Counted from the first letter of the stretch, positions 1 to 7,911 are shown. The stretch: DNA of 11,173 nt from JAGOEF01 sp964511665 (GCA_964511665.1 CAZEHA010000079.1:1-11173); one strand, 5' to 3'. Numbers and translations are program-made. Notes: generated by a model from the letters alone, not told the origin.

Positions 1-872
1 AATGGAAAACCGGTGCTTTAACCAAAAATATAGTGTTGGAGCAACAAAATGCCAATCTTTCGGCCGAAATCGAGATGGAAACAGCAGAGGCGGTATGGGT
101 GCGTTTTACCTGGGATAATGCCGCGCTTAGCTTTGCCGAAATTCTGGCTGCAGATGGAAAAATACCCCTACCTCCATATCTGAACCGCCCTGCCGAATTA
201 CTCGACGAAGAACGCTATCAAACAGTGTATGGCGATATTCATGGCTCTGTGGCGGCTCCTACGGCCGGTTTGCATTTCACCGATACTGTTATGTCAGATT
301 TGCAGTTGCAGGGTATTGATACCGCCCAAATCAGCCTGCATGTGGGTGCAGGTACCTTTAAACCGGTGTCGGGCAACAATGCTGCGTGTCACAATATGCA
401 CCGCGAACATTTCAGTGTCGGCATCGATTGCTTGAAACAACTGCACGGGAACTTAGGCAATATAAGCCTTACGGGAACCACAACTATGCGGTGTGTTGAG
501 AGCCTGTATTGGCTTGCATCGAAAATAACAATGGGAGAGAGGGACTTGTATGTAGATCAGTGGGACGACCAACGGATTGAACCCAAATTTTCGGCTGCCG
601 AAGCCATCGAAGTACTTATAGAATATCTCGAAAAAAATAGGCTTCATCAGTTGAGTTCTTCAACAGCCATTATGATAGTACCCGGTTATACATTTCGTTT
701 TGCCAACAGGCTTATCACCAATTTTCATCAGCCCCGCAGCACTTTACTGCTGCTGGTAGCCGCTTTTGTTGGCAACGATTGGCGAAATATTTACCAATAT
801 GCCCTCGACAACGATTTTCGTTTTCTGAGCTATGGCGACAGCACACTGCTGTTTGGTAAATCTTCCGATTAA
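1..872 (+). CDS. queA: S-adenosylmethionine:tRNA ribosyltransferase-isomerase (QueA family), 5'-truncated by window edge
   Basis: The reading frame is open from base 3 to the TAA at 870-872, so the start lies outside the window; the GTG at 33 is internal and not a start. About 290 residues are visible. QueA transfers and isomerises the ribosyl moiety of SAM onto preQ1-tRNA to give epoxyqueuosine in the queuosine wobble-base pathway, in the cytoplasm. Diagnostic family motifs are present in order: IPLPPYLNR, YQTVYGDIHGSVAAPTAGLHF, LHVGAGTFKPV, a His-rich HNMHREHF stretch, a TTTMRCVESLYWL motif, and the C-terminal LITNFHQPRSTLLLLVAAF followed by FRFLSYGDSTLLF. The wording of the middle part (TTTMR.VESLYWL) resembles the longer, divergent QueA-like paralogue often annotated in Bacteroidetes beside canonical QueA, so enzymatic identity is less certain than family membership. 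A possible terminator overlaps the stop codon. The family call is very secure. Confidence 0.93.
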   Translation, partial: WKTGALTKNIVLEQQNANLSAEIEMETAEAVWVRFTWDNAALSFAEILAADGKIPLPPYLNRPAELLDEERYQTVYGDIHGSVAAPTAGLHFTDTVMSDLQLQGIDTAQISLHVGAGTFKPVSGNNAACHNMHREHFSVGIDCLKQLHGNLGNISLTGTTTMRCVESLYWLASKITMGERDLYVDQWDDQRIEPKFSAAEAIEVLIEYLEKNRLHQLSSSTAIMIVPGYTFRFANRLITNFHQPRSTLLLLVAAFVGNDWRNIYQYALDNDFRFLSYGDSTLLFGKSSD

Positions 873-890
873 ATCGGGTAGTGTTTTTTT
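864..890 (+). terminator. Possible intrinsic terminator of the queA-family gene
   Basis: A short hairpin CCGAT-TAA-ATCGG (865-877), with the stop codon in the loop and one extra wobble pair outside it, is followed after six bases by a run of seven T (884-890). The stem is only 5-6 bp and the U-tract is offset, so this is plausible but weak. It sits between two convergent genes, where a terminator is expected. Confidence 0.4.
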
Positions 891-945
891 CGTTTGCATT
901 GACATAATGCATCACAAAACTGTAAACAATCAGTTAATCAAATAG

Positions 946-2370
946 TCATTTTCTACTATTGGGAGTAAAAAGCATCCCGTTTTCAATTCGGTAATTCATG
1001 CTTTTCTCTTTCTCGAGTGCAACGAGCTCTTTGTAAAGCAAGTTTACATCCATTTCTGCCGTTTCAATCCCTATATTCAATTTTATTTTGCTGATAGCAT
1101 TGTGTTTTTTGTCGAGCGAATAGGTAGTCCAGAGCGTTTTTGTGGTTGTTACACCATTGTAATTGTAGGTGATATTGGTAGCAACATGTTGATCGTTTTT
1201 GTTTGAGTATTCTCTGAAACTCATCAAATAGTGGTCTGTGGCTAGAATTTGTAATCCAGCCATTTGCGAAAGCATTGCACGGGCGATTAAATCGGTTAAA
1301 TCTTCGAGTATGTTTTGGTGAAAACCATTGTAAGGGTTTGCCTCTTTATTAACATCGACGAATTCCAACAGTCGAAGCGAAATGTATTCCATCTTAATAT
1401 TGTTTCTAATCACCATACGATTACTAATTCCATGTATATCGCCCAAATTAATTTCTTCGTTTACGTTATCGAACGCATTTTTCTGCTCGAAAAAATAACT
1501 TGAGTTTTTGTAATCGTTTATTTCAATGTAATAGTGACCGTTCTCGAGCAATTGTAAATAGATATGGTTTTTCTTTCCCCAAGTAATGCGGGTTGCTTTC
1601 GAAATCGTTAACCTGTCGATATAGTTTGACGATTGGTCGTTTTTTAGCCCGATGCTTATCTTGCCCATGTTATCGATGGTTAGATAGTAAAAGCCCTTCG
1701 GACTATTGCCAAGCATAATCTGAATGGGATACAAGTCGGAAGATTCTTCTGCTACAAAGCTCATCTCAAATTCAAATCCCAGTATCTTGGTGTAGTTATC
1801 ATCTTGCGAAAATTGTAAATTGGGTAGCCACCATGTAAGTTTTTCGTTGCAGTCGCTGGTTTTTTTAATAGAATTATCGAGCCAGTTGTAGACAATACAA
1901 TTTTCGGCAGCCGTACTTATCATCTGCGATTCAGCAATCAATCTCATATCGTGGTTTTCTGATTTTGTTTGGGGTGGCCTGTAATCGAGCAAGGGTATGC
2001 TTTGGTAATAATTGCCCGTGTGCCAGCCGGCTCCCGACAGCGTTGGATGCTTTTCGTGTCTATAGTCTGCAAGGTAATATGCGTTTTCGACGATTTCTTT
2101 TTTCTCATTGTAAGCAATGCTCTTGCCGTTTTTAATAAACTTCATATTATTGCTATCGAATAGTCCACGCGATTCGAGTATTAGCGTAGAGTCGCTGTCG
2201 GTTACTTTATACACTTTTAATACATGTGTTGCATCGTTGCCGGTATTCGATTCATAAACAATATATCGTAAACCGTCGATAAGTTGCGGGGTGATATATA
2301 CCTGCTTTTGCGCTACGAGGTTTATTACAAATAGCATCATTATGCTAAAAAAAACTATTGGTTTTTTCAT
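946..2370 (-). CDS. Exported protein of unknown function, 474 aa
   Basis: The ATG at 2368-2370 gives an N-terminus MKKPIVFFSIMMLFVINLVAQ, a clear Sec signal peptide with likely cleavage after residue 20, so the product enters the periplasm or cell surface. No lipobox Cys and no T9SS sorting domain at the C-terminus are visible. The middle (about residues 190-340) is rich in short alternating strands (for example FEFEMSFVAEE, GFYYLTIDNMGKISIG, HIYLQLLENGHYYIEIND), which could be a concanavalin/LamG-like beta-sandwich; that is inference only. The C-terminal third (about 355-474) reads as a mixed alpha/beta module, including YNYNGVTTTKTLWTTYSLD. I do not recognise the family. The gene is convergent with the queA-family gene (73-nt gap) and divergent from the sigma-factor operon; no TAnnTTTG box was found upstream on its strand. 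Confidence 0.8.
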   Translation of the reverse strand: MKKPIVFFSIMMLFVINLVAQKQVYITPQLIDGLRYIVYESNTGNDATHVLKVYKVTDSDSTLILESRGLFDSNNMKFIKNGKSIAYNEKKEIVENAYYLADYRHEKHPTLSGAGWHTGNYYQSIPLLDYRPPQTKSENHDMRLIAESQMISTAAENCIVYNWLDNSIKKTSDCNEKLTWWLPNLQFSQDDNYTKILGFEFEMSFVAEESSDLYPIQIMLGNSPKGFYYLTIDNMGKISIGLKNDQSSNYIDRLTISKATRITWGKKNHIYLQLLENGHYYIEINDYKNSSYFFEQKNAFDNVNEEINLGDIHGISNRMVIRNNIKMEYISLRLLEFVDVNKEANPYNGFHQNILEDLTDLIARAMLSQMAGLQILATDHYLMSFREYSNKNDQHVATNITYNYNGVTTTKTLWTTYSLDKKHNAISKIKLNIGIETAEMDVNLLYKELVALEKEKSMNYRIENGMLFTPNSRK

Positions 2371-2612
2371 GATGTGTGTTTTTTTAATGTGACTTTAAGA
2401 ATTGTGTGTGAATTGCTCTGAAACAGCTGATGGTTGTTGTGTGATTCTTTTATTTCTGACGATTCAGGCATCTCAGGAACAATTGTTTCACGTGTAAACC
2501 AATTCAGTATTAAAAAAGTTTAATGAAGCACACCAAAAAACAGAAAAAGTGTAATATCTTTAATTTTATACCCTTAACTTTTATAAGAATTTTGTTGAAC
2601 AGGTTCTGACTT

Positions 2613-2628
2613 CGTAAAGATATTTACG
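2613..2628. promoter_or_regulatory. Near-perfect 16-bp palindrome, possible operator
   Basis: CGTAAAGATATTTACG reads as CGTAAA, GATA, TTTACG: the 6-bp arms are exact reverse complements and only the innermost pairs break symmetry. It lies about 100 bp upstream of the sigma-factor start in a divergent intergenic region, a sensible place for a dimeric regulator. AT-rich DNA yields such palindromes by chance, so confidence is low. Confidence 0.25.
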
Positions 2629-2719
2629 TGTACTTCGATTCATGTTTCCTCATTCAGTATAATCTTTTATCATATACATTTTTTTTGAATTGATGCAACC
2701 ATTTATTCAATCGTAGTCT

Positions 2720-2727
2720 TATTTTTG
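2720..2727 (+). promoter_or_regulatory. TAnnTTTG (-7) box immediately before the ECF sigma gene
   Basis: TATTTTTG fits the Bacteroidetes primary-sigma -7 consensus TAnnTTTG. It ends only 4 bases before the ATG at 2732, so transcription would begin at or inside the first codons and imply a leaderless message. No TTTG lies 19-21 bp upstream (the nearest TTG is 27 bp away), so the match may be fortuitous. Confidence 0.3.
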
Positions 2728-2731
2728 AAAT

Positions 2732-3328
2732 ATGATGAGCGAAGCTGAAATCATAAAAGGCTGTATCGAGGGAAACCGGGGTGCACAGGCTGCTTTATAT
2801 GGTGTTTATAATGCAATGATTCGTGCTATTTGCCTGCGATATACCGGAAACAAAAACGACGCAGAAGATTTGGTGCACGACTGTTTGATTAAAGCAATTA
2901 TGGCTATGAAACAATATGCGGGAAAAGGTTCTTTCGAAGGATGGCTAAAACGAATCGCCACCAATACCTGCATAAATTTTTTAAAAGAGAAAAACAAAAA
3001 TGGCAGAATGCTGCTTGTTGACGATAATTTAAGTGTTAGCAACAGCGACAATGATGCCGAAGCCCACAGCCTTCTCGATAGGTGCCTCGACAATGGAATT
3101 GGTCGGGAACAACTGCTGCTGGCAATTTCGCAACTGCCCGATGGATACAGGGTAGTACTGAATATGTATGCAATCGACGATATGTCGCACAACGATATAG
3201 CCAAAGTGCTTAACATTAGTGTAAGTACCTCGAAGTCGCAATTGTCGAGAGCTCGCAATTTATTGAAAAAGAACCTGGTGGCATTACTGCAAAATCAAAA
3301 TTCAAACAATTCGACCAATGGAAACTGA
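2732..3328 (+). CDS. RNA polymerase ECF-type sigma factor (sigma-70 family)
   Basis: This 198-aa protein has the two-domain layout of an ECF sigma factor. Region 2 (about residues 18-87) contains the DAEDLVHDCLIKA helix and the GSFEGWLKRIATNTCINFLK segment that reads the -10 element. A variable linker (about 88-125) follows, then region 4 (about 128-182) with the ISQLPDGYRVVLNMYAIDDM start and the helix-turn-helix HNDIAKVLNISVSTSKSQLSRA that reads the -35 element. It directs core RNA polymerase to a stress or envelope regulon, often including its own operon. Two in-frame ATGs (2732 and 2735) are possible starts. Its 3' end overlaps the next gene by 11 nt, the usual translational coupling of an ECF sigma with its anti-sigma. 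Family very secure; the stimulus and regulon cannot be read from sequence. Confidence 0.93.
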   Translation: MMSEAEIIKGCIEGNRGAQAALYGVYNAMIRAICLRYTGNKNDAEDLVHDCLIKAIMAMKQYAGKGSFEGWLKRIATNTCINFLKEKNKNGRMLLVDDNLSVSNSDNDAEAHSLLDRCLDNGIGREQLLLAISQLPDGYRVVLNMYAIDDMSHNDIAKVLNISVSTSKSQLSRARNLLKKNLVALLQNQNSNNSTNGN

Positions 3329-3899
3329 TTTGAATAACAAGCTCGATAGTGTACTGAAAAAGGAATTTCAGTCGATGGAAATCGAGGGTCCTACCAACGG
3401 GCTCGACGCCTTTATGGCAAAAATCCCCAATCAGGGTTTGTCGTTTTTGAGTCAGATTTTCCTGTTATCGGCTTCGTTATTGGCAGTGGCTGTTTCGGCG
3501 ATAATTGTTTCGGATACCATTGTAGGGCATGCTCGTAATATGGAAGTTCACGAAATTGCCAAACCCCATATCGACAGTATCAATAGTTACACATTTATTC
3601 AATCAGAAAGCAGCGAGTTGCATGCTGTGGTGCAGCCCATTCATCACATTCAGCCGGTGGTCAATACCAAAACCAGCTCAGGCAGTTTGCCGGCAGAATT
3701 GCAGCAAAAAAAATCGGTGCAACCCGATAATAACGAAATTCATACCGCGTCGATAAGATACGAAATGCCTGTTGAACCCGAATATCAAATAGTTTACGAC
3801 ACCCTTATTGTTGCCGACACAATAATAGTGTACGATACGGTGGTTACCAATGAATTTCGTAAGCTAAGCCTGCGCAAAAAACGTAAGCACACCCGGTAA
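3318..3899 (+). CDS. Putative single-pass membrane anti-sigma factor
   Basis: This 193-aa protein starts inside the sigma gene. It has a charged N-terminal cytoplasmic part (residues 1-40, METDLNNKLDSVLKKEFQSM...), a single hydrophobic segment at about 41-64 (LSFLSQIFLLSASLLAVAVS), and an extracytoplasmic tail ending in a very basic cluster (LRKKRKHTR). Position, size and topology are those of Bacteroidetes anti-sigma proteins that hold the partner sigma at the inner membrane until an envelope signal arrives. No ZAS/HxxxCxxC zinc motif and no FecR domain is evident, so the assignment rests on gene order and topology rather than on a recognised domain. The tail holds a repeated Asp-Thr pattern (YDTLIVADTIIVYDTVV, about residues 159-175) similar to one in the N-terminal part of the next gene product. 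The next gene starts 2 nt after the stop. Confidence 0.7.
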   Translation: METDLNNKLDSVLKKEFQSMEIEGPTNGLDAFMAKIPNQGLSFLSQIFLLSASLLAVAVSAIIVSDTIVGHARNMEVHEIAKPHIDSINSYTFIQSESSELHAVVQPIHHIQPVVNTKTSSGSLPAELQQKKSVQPDNNEIHTASIRYEMPVEPEYQIVYDTLIVADTIIVYDTVVTNEFRKLSLRKKRKHTR

Positions 3900-3901
3900 T
3901 T

Positions 3902-4837
3902 ATGACTCCACGTATTCTATATCGACGAATAGGAATGGCTGTTTTAGTCCTTATTTTTCAGGCAACAGGTTTATTTGGGCAGCAAAACGACACCATAAGG
4001 CTTATGCAAAGAACCGAAGTTATCGATAGCGTTATTGTGCGCGTGGTTCAGCCTGTTTTCGATACGGTGTATATTTCGCCTTTCCCCGAAACCATGTCGG
4101 TTTCAATATTGTTTGGCAGCGGTTTTGTTTCGCAGCGTTTTTTGCCCGAACCATCGGGCGAAGCCTATCAAATACTGCAAAATACCATTGCAAAACAGAT
4201 GCGCCTGCGGAGTGGTGTGCATGTTACGGCAGGGTATAAAAAAGCGGCCCTTGGTACAGGCATCGAATACGAAACAATGTCGCAGCAATTTCGATTTTCG
4301 AAAACACTCAATTTTAGCGATACCACCTGGTATTACGTGTACGAAACCCACACTTCAATGCAATACGATACGATATGGTCTGACAGCCTGCCCGATTACG
4401 AAATAATTGAAACTACCATAGTGTGGACCGACTCGGTGCTGAACAGTAGTATCGAGAATAGCAGCACCGACACCGTGTTGAATCATGTTAACCGGCAACG
4501 CCTGATAAGTATCCCGGTTCTATTTGGGTTTACACTTTTCGAAACGCAGCGTTTTATGGCCACAATCAGGATTGGACCGGTGTTTGGTTTTATTGTCGAA
4601 AACAATACGTATTCGTTAAACAATGAATTGATGCCTGCGAAACTATCGCTGTCGCAAGCCATGATTCCGTTTGCCTATTTCGATGTGGGCGGCGAATATA
4701 AATTTGCGCCCGGTTTTAGTGTTGCATGCAAGGCCTTCTACAGGTTTATACTGAAAAATGAACACACAGGATCCGAGATATTTATGCAAAAATCAGATTA
4801 TTACGGCATTAGCTTTTTGTTGTATTATTATTTCTGA
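3902..4837 (+). CDS. Outer-membrane beta-barrel protein
   Basis: This 311-aa protein begins with a signal peptide (MTPRILYRRIGMAVLVLIFQATGLFGQQ, cleavage near residue 26). Next comes a periplasmic linker with Asp-Thr/Val strands (IDSVIVRVVQPVFDTVYIS), then alternating amphipathic segments typical of small Bacteroidetes outer-membrane barrels (for example VSILFGSGFVSQRF, VTAGYKKAALGTGIEYE, ISIPVLFGFTLF, MATIRIGPVFGFIVEN, YFDVGGEYKFAPGFSVACKAFYRF). The C-terminus ends in aromatic residues (ISFLLYYYF), the usual signal for barrel insertion. It is translationally linked to the anti-sigma gene (2-nt gap), suggesting it is the sensor, a target or the structural client of the sigma/anti-sigma pair. 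The exact family (porin, PorT-like or OmpW-like) cannot be decided by eye. Confidence 0.78.
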   Translation: MTPRILYRRIGMAVLVLIFQATGLFGQQNDTIRLMQRTEVIDSVIVRVVQPVFDTVYISPFPETMSVSILFGSGFVSQRFLPEPSGEAYQILQNTIAKQMRLRSGVHVTAGYKKAALGTGIEYETMSQQFRFSKTLNFSDTTWYYVYETHTSMQYDTIWSDSLPDYEIIETTIVWTDSVLNSSIENSSTDTVLNHVNRQRLISIPVLFGFTLFETQRFMATIRIGPVFGFIVENNTYSLNNELMPAKLSLSQAMIPFAYFDVGGEYKFAPGFSVACKAFYRFILKNEHTGSEIFMQKSDYYGISFLLYYYF

Positions 4838-4909
4838 TGTGCCGTTACAACGCGGTGCAACCTTTTTAACTACCCGAGTCTTATTGTTGAAACCAAAAAA
4901 TATAAAATT

Positions 4910-6322
4910 ATGAAAACAATAACAACTTTTACACTTGCATTGATTCTGCCAATGGCCATAGTTTTTCAGGCAAAATCGCAAAACTGCTATCTTGAAGCCG
5001 ATTATAATGCACAGGGGCTTACGCTAAGTTTTACCGCCCAATTGTACGAAAACGAAGCGAATAGTCAAGATTCGACTATGGTACCGGTTACTGCCCAATA
5101 TATTTGGAATATTGGAAACCAAAGCTTTAGCGGCCAGCAAATTGTTTTTCAGTTTGCATCAGCAGGCAACTATATGGTTACGGTTACAGGCAGTTCGGTA
5201 TTGAATTGCACCGCTAGTCAAACACTATGGGTGTATGTATCCGACGGTAATCCGGTCGATTCTACCGGCTATTTCAACGTGTATATTTCGGGCGATTATT
5301 ACGCGGGTCAAAACTGCGAAGCCAATTTGTCGGCTTATGTAATGGGAGGGAATGCTCCGTTTAGTTATGAGTGGAACAACAGTGCAACAGGCAGTTTGCT
5401 TACAGGGCTGTGTGCCGGCGAATATTGTGTTACGGTAACCGATGCCGAAGGTTTTGCGGCAAGCAGTTGTTTTACGGTGTACGAAGGCATCAATACCGAG
5501 CCGGGAGATACCACAGGGTACAACAATATTTATTTGGTTCTGAGTTATGTGTTTGAATCGCCCGATGCCTGTTCGGCAACAGCAACTGCAACAGTATTCG
5601 GGGGCATTGCTCCATATACTTACCTTTGGAACAACGGGCAAACCACTGCTGCTGCCACCGGTTTGTGCGACGGCGAAACGGCTTGCCTCACGGTGCTTGA
5701 TGCGGCCGGGAATGCATCAACCGCATGTGTGTTCGTTTCAATCGAAAACACCATACCTTACGACAGCATCTTGAACGACAACGACCCATGGGCAACTACT
5801 ATTGTTTGGGATGTTGATTCAATGTTTAACACAGCTCAGATAATTGATTATTGGGTAACCAATACCGAGATATGTTTTGTATGGGCAATGATTTACGAAA
5901 ACAGCAGTTACACCGAAACATTCACTGTGTGTTATCCTATTGATGCTGCAACAATTGTTGACGGGTACTATTTGGTATACCTGCATGTGGTTTTCAATAA
6001 TTCACAAAAGGCCAACTATACATTCAGCGATGTGGTATTTGCTCAGGTATCGGCATTTTTAAACATGGCTAATGCAGTGGCGAAACCCCGGCTAATACTC
6101 TACCCCAATCCGGTAAGCGATGTGCTTACCATTGAGGGCGTAAATGGAACATCTACGCTAAGCATAAGGGTTTACAATATGGCCGGTATATGCGTCGATT
6201 CGTATAGTTTCAACAGGGTTTCGGGTGCAATACAATTGAATGCCACTAATTGGAATCAAGGAGTTTATTTCATCGAAATTGTTGATGGCACAAATCGCCA
6301 AACATTCAGAATAGTAAAATAA
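4910..6322 (+). CDS. T9SS-secreted cell-surface protein with PKD/SprB-like repeats
   Basis: This 470-aa protein has a signal peptide (residues 1-23, ending AKS). A PKD-like Ig-fold follows at about 25-111 (IWNIGNQSFSGQQIVFQFASAGNYMVTVTG). Two SprB-type repeats come next, at about 121-193 (GGNAPFSYEWNNSATGSLLTGLCAGEYCVTVTDAEG) and 205-280 (GGIAPYTYLWNNGQTTAAATGLCDG...LTVLDAAGN). A less recognisable domain spans about 285-390. A type A C-terminal sorting domain occupies about 395-470 (LYPNPVSDVLTIEG ... IRVYNMAG ... WNQGVYFIEI ... QTFRIVK). Such domains send proteins through the type IX secretion system to the cell surface, where they act as adhesins or structural filaments. Each repeat carries paired Cys residues that could form disulfides. 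It follows the barrel gene by 72 nt and precedes a strong terminator, so it is probably the last gene of the sigma-factor operon. Confidence 0.88.
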   Translation: MKTITTFTLALILPMAIVFQAKSQNCYLEADYNAQGLTLSFTAQLYENEANSQDSTMVPVTAQYIWNIGNQSFSGQQIVFQFASAGNYMVTVTGSSVLNCTASQTLWVYVSDGNPVDSTGYFNVYISGDYYAGQNCEANLSAYVMGGNAPFSYEWNNSATGSLLTGLCAGEYCVTVTDAEGFAASSCFTVYEGINTEPGDTTGYNNIYLVLSYVFESPDACSATATATVFGGIAPYTYLWNNGQTTAAATGLCDGETACLTVLDAAGNASTACVFVSIENTIPYDSILNDNDPWATTIVWDVDSMFNTAQIIDYWVTNTEICFVWAMIYENSSYTETFTVCYPIDAATIVDGYYLVYLHVVFNNSQKANYTFSDVVFAQVSAFLNMANAVAKPRLILYPNPVSDVLTIEGVNGTSTLSIRVYNMAGICVDSYSFNRVSGAIQLNATNWNQGVYFIEIVDGTNRQTFRIVK

Positions 6323-6345
6323 CAACCACCGGCACAACAAAAAAC

Positions 6346-6371
6346 AGCCTGCATTGCGGGCTATTTTTTTT
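6346..6371. terminator. Bidirectional intrinsic terminator between convergent genes
   Basis: The stem AGCCTGC / GCGGGCT (6346-6352 with 6356-6362, one T-G wobble) has an ATT loop. On the + strand it is followed by a tract of eight T (6364-6371). On the minus strand the same stem is followed by GTTTTTTG (complement of 6338-6345). It therefore suits both the T9SS-protein gene on the left and the minus-strand genes on the right. Confidence 0.85.
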
Positions 6372-6425
6372 GTAAATATTTATGTGTAAGTGCCTGATAT
6401 GTTGCTTGTTCTGTATAAGGTGTCG

Positions 6426-7100
6426 TTAATATTCAATATCAATACTTAATTCGTTGGCCGATTCAATGAGAATTCTCACGTCGTTAATTCCTATTGTTCC
6501 TTTAAAGATATTATTCTCTTTTATCAACCGATTTATTTTTAGGTGTAAATCATTAGGGTGTGCTTCCGAAACTTTTTCAACTGTATCGAAGCCTAAATTA
6601 TACAGCATTTGCGCATAAGTAACGCCAACCCATTTAATTCTTGATAAATCAGCCAGTTTGGTCAATTTCAATATGTCGTGATAATCTATTCCGTTTGCCT
6701 CGGCAAGTTTCTGTCTGTCTATTTTATTCAGAACTTTTTCGTAGAGTTTTTCTGTTGTTGTTATTCCAATTTTTGTTAAGTTGTCGAGCGTATTTTGGGC
6801 TATATCAACAAATTCGGCAATCTTATTTGGTTTGGGGTGCATACTATTCAGCTCACGAAGCAACACTTTCAAATATTCCTGTGTAAAACAGTCATGCTTC
6901 AATAGTTCGGCCAATTTGTTTTTGTTTTTAAGCAGCTGAACCAATGCTTTCAAATTTGTAACTCCAATATCGGTGAAGTAATCAAACTGCTCATCCAAAT
7001 TGTCTTTCAGAATTAGCCTGCTTGGTGGCAAATACGCCGATTTTAGTTTATTCCTAAAGTCGTTGCACGATATTTTTTCTAAGTTAATGTAGTATCCCAT
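6426..7100 (-). CDS. DUF4332-family helix-hairpin-helix-like protein
   Basis: Starting at the ATG at 7098-7100 the product is 224 aa (MGYYINLEKISCNDFRNKL...). The frame extends upstream to 7199, but those 33 extra residues have no family look, and MGYYI resembles the usual N-terminus of this family, so I prefer the shorter form. The protein is all-helical and built from repeated helix-hairpin-helix-like units: YFTDIGVTNLKALVQLL (about residues 40-56), LTKIGITTTEKLYEKVL (about 110-130), LADLSRIKWVGVTYAQMLYNLGFDTVEKV (about 155-185). This is the pattern of DUF4332, related to DNA-binding HhH modules. Its biological role is not established; nucleic-acid binding is inference. It lies 154 nt downstream of the DUF1801 gene on the same strand and may be cotranscribed. 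It ends at the shared terminator. Confidence 0.72.
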   Translation of the reverse strand: MGYYINLEKISCNDFRNKLKSAYLPPSRLILKDNLDEQFDYFTDIGVTNLKALVQLLKNKNKLAELLKHDCFTQEYLKVLLRELNSMHPKPNKIAEFVDIAQNTLDNLTKIGITTTEKLYEKVLNKIDRQKLAEANGIDYHDILKLTKLADLSRIKWVGVTYAQMLYNLGFDTVEKVSEAHPNDLHLKINRLIKENNIFKGTIGINDVRILIESANELSIDIEY

Positions 7101-7254
7101 TATAGCGTATTCTTTGTAATGCATAGTGTTGCCGGCTAGGCAATTGAACTTTGCAGCATTGCGCGTTTTTTTTACTACAGCATTGTTGCTTTTACTCAAC
7201 GGCTTGGCTAGCAGTGGCTGAATTTACGATTCTTTATAGATTTGCATATAGTTT

Positions 7255-7887
7255 TTACATGTCAATATTTTTGAACCACTTTTTTGCTGAGGATCGGCGA
7301 TGTGGGCAGCCCGGCCAACAACAGGGTTTTCGTTTTCCCTCGTTCAATTCTTCTATCATGCGTTGAATGTGTTCGGCTCGGGTTTCGCTTTGTTTAACTA
7401 TGGTAACCCAACAAATCCACTCGTTGCGCTGAATTGGTGTGAGTGCGTTCCAAACTTCGCGTGCTTCGGCATTGGCATGCAAGGCAGTTTTCATGTCGTT
7501 TGGTATTTCATGCAAAACACCCGATAACACATTCCGATTCAAACTATTCTCAACTTCGGTAACGCGAAATTCAACAATCTTCTGTATTAAATCGATGGGC
7601 AATGGCTTGTTAATCATAAAATGAATTGCCCCTTTTGTTGTCGAAAAGCTTTTCAATTCCAATTCGAAATGCGCAATGGCGCCGGGGGTGGGGTAGAAGC
7701 CGATATGCTTTTTGTTGGCGCTGTAGTAAACCAACATTTTGTTTTGCCGAAATGCCGGCATACCATAGCTGATTGTTTCGGTTGCCATAGGGGCTGCCTG
7801 CACAATGGCCAGGCGTAGCTGCCAAAGCAGGTCTTGAACCTCGGCAGGCTGCGCGGCATGATACTCATCAATGTTTTTAAATCTCAT
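7255..7887 (-). CDS. DUF1801 domain protein with C-terminal YdeI/OmpD-associated (OmdA) segment
   Basis: This 210-aa protein has two parts. The N-terminal part (about residues 1-115) is DUF1801, the YdhG-like fold related to frataxin-like iron chaperones: a helix with LLWQLRLAIVQAAPMATETISYGMPAFRQNKMLVYYSANKKHIGFYPTPGAI, then ELKSFSTTKGAIHFMINKPLP. The C-terminal part (about 125-200) matches the YdeI/OmpD-associated family: IPNDMKTALHANAEAREVWNALTPIQRNEWICWVTIVKQSETRAEHIQRMIEELNEGKRK. This combination is common in environmental bacteria. The function is not proven; iron handling and a bacteriocin-protection link are only family-level associations. A short CCWPGCPHR stretch near the C-terminus holds two adjacent Cys, a third Cys and a His. 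The gene begins 24 nt after the stop of the upstream minus-strand gene, so they are likely cotranscribed. Confidence 0.85.
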   Translation of the reverse strand: MRFKNIDEYHAAQPAEVQDLLWQLRLAIVQAAPMATETISYGMPAFRQNKMLVYYSANKKHIGFYPTPGAIAHFELELKSFSTTKGAIHFMINKPLPIDLIQKIVEFRVTEVENSLNRNVLSGVLHEIPNDMKTALHANAEAREVWNALTPIQRNEWICWVTIVKQSETRAEHIQRMIEELNEGKRKPCCWPGCPHRRSSAKKWFKNIDM

Positions 7888-7911
7888 TTTGCTTGTGTTC
7901 TGGTGCGTGTG

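Larger units (their letters stand above)
2371..2731. other. Divergent intergenic regulatory region (361 bp), AT-rich
   Basis: No gene is visible here. The stretch separates the divergent exported-protein gene and the ECF sigma operon, so it should hold two promoters. Visible structure: an imperfect palindrome around CACGTG at 2481-2504 (AATTGTTT on one side, AAACCAATT on the other, pairing with two single-base bulges), a near-perfect 16-bp palindrome at 2613-2628, and a TAnnTTTG-type box at 2720-2727 just before the sigma start. Confidence 0.6.

Noticed and set aside
7101..7199. N-terminal extension of the DUF4332-type gene
   Set aside because: The 33 extra residues are polar and unlike the family; MGYYI at 7100 is the natural start.
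7237..7244. TAGATTTG on the + strand as a promoter -7 box
   Set aside because: No plus-strand gene follows and there is no partner TTTG at the right spacing; a chance match in AT-rich DNA.
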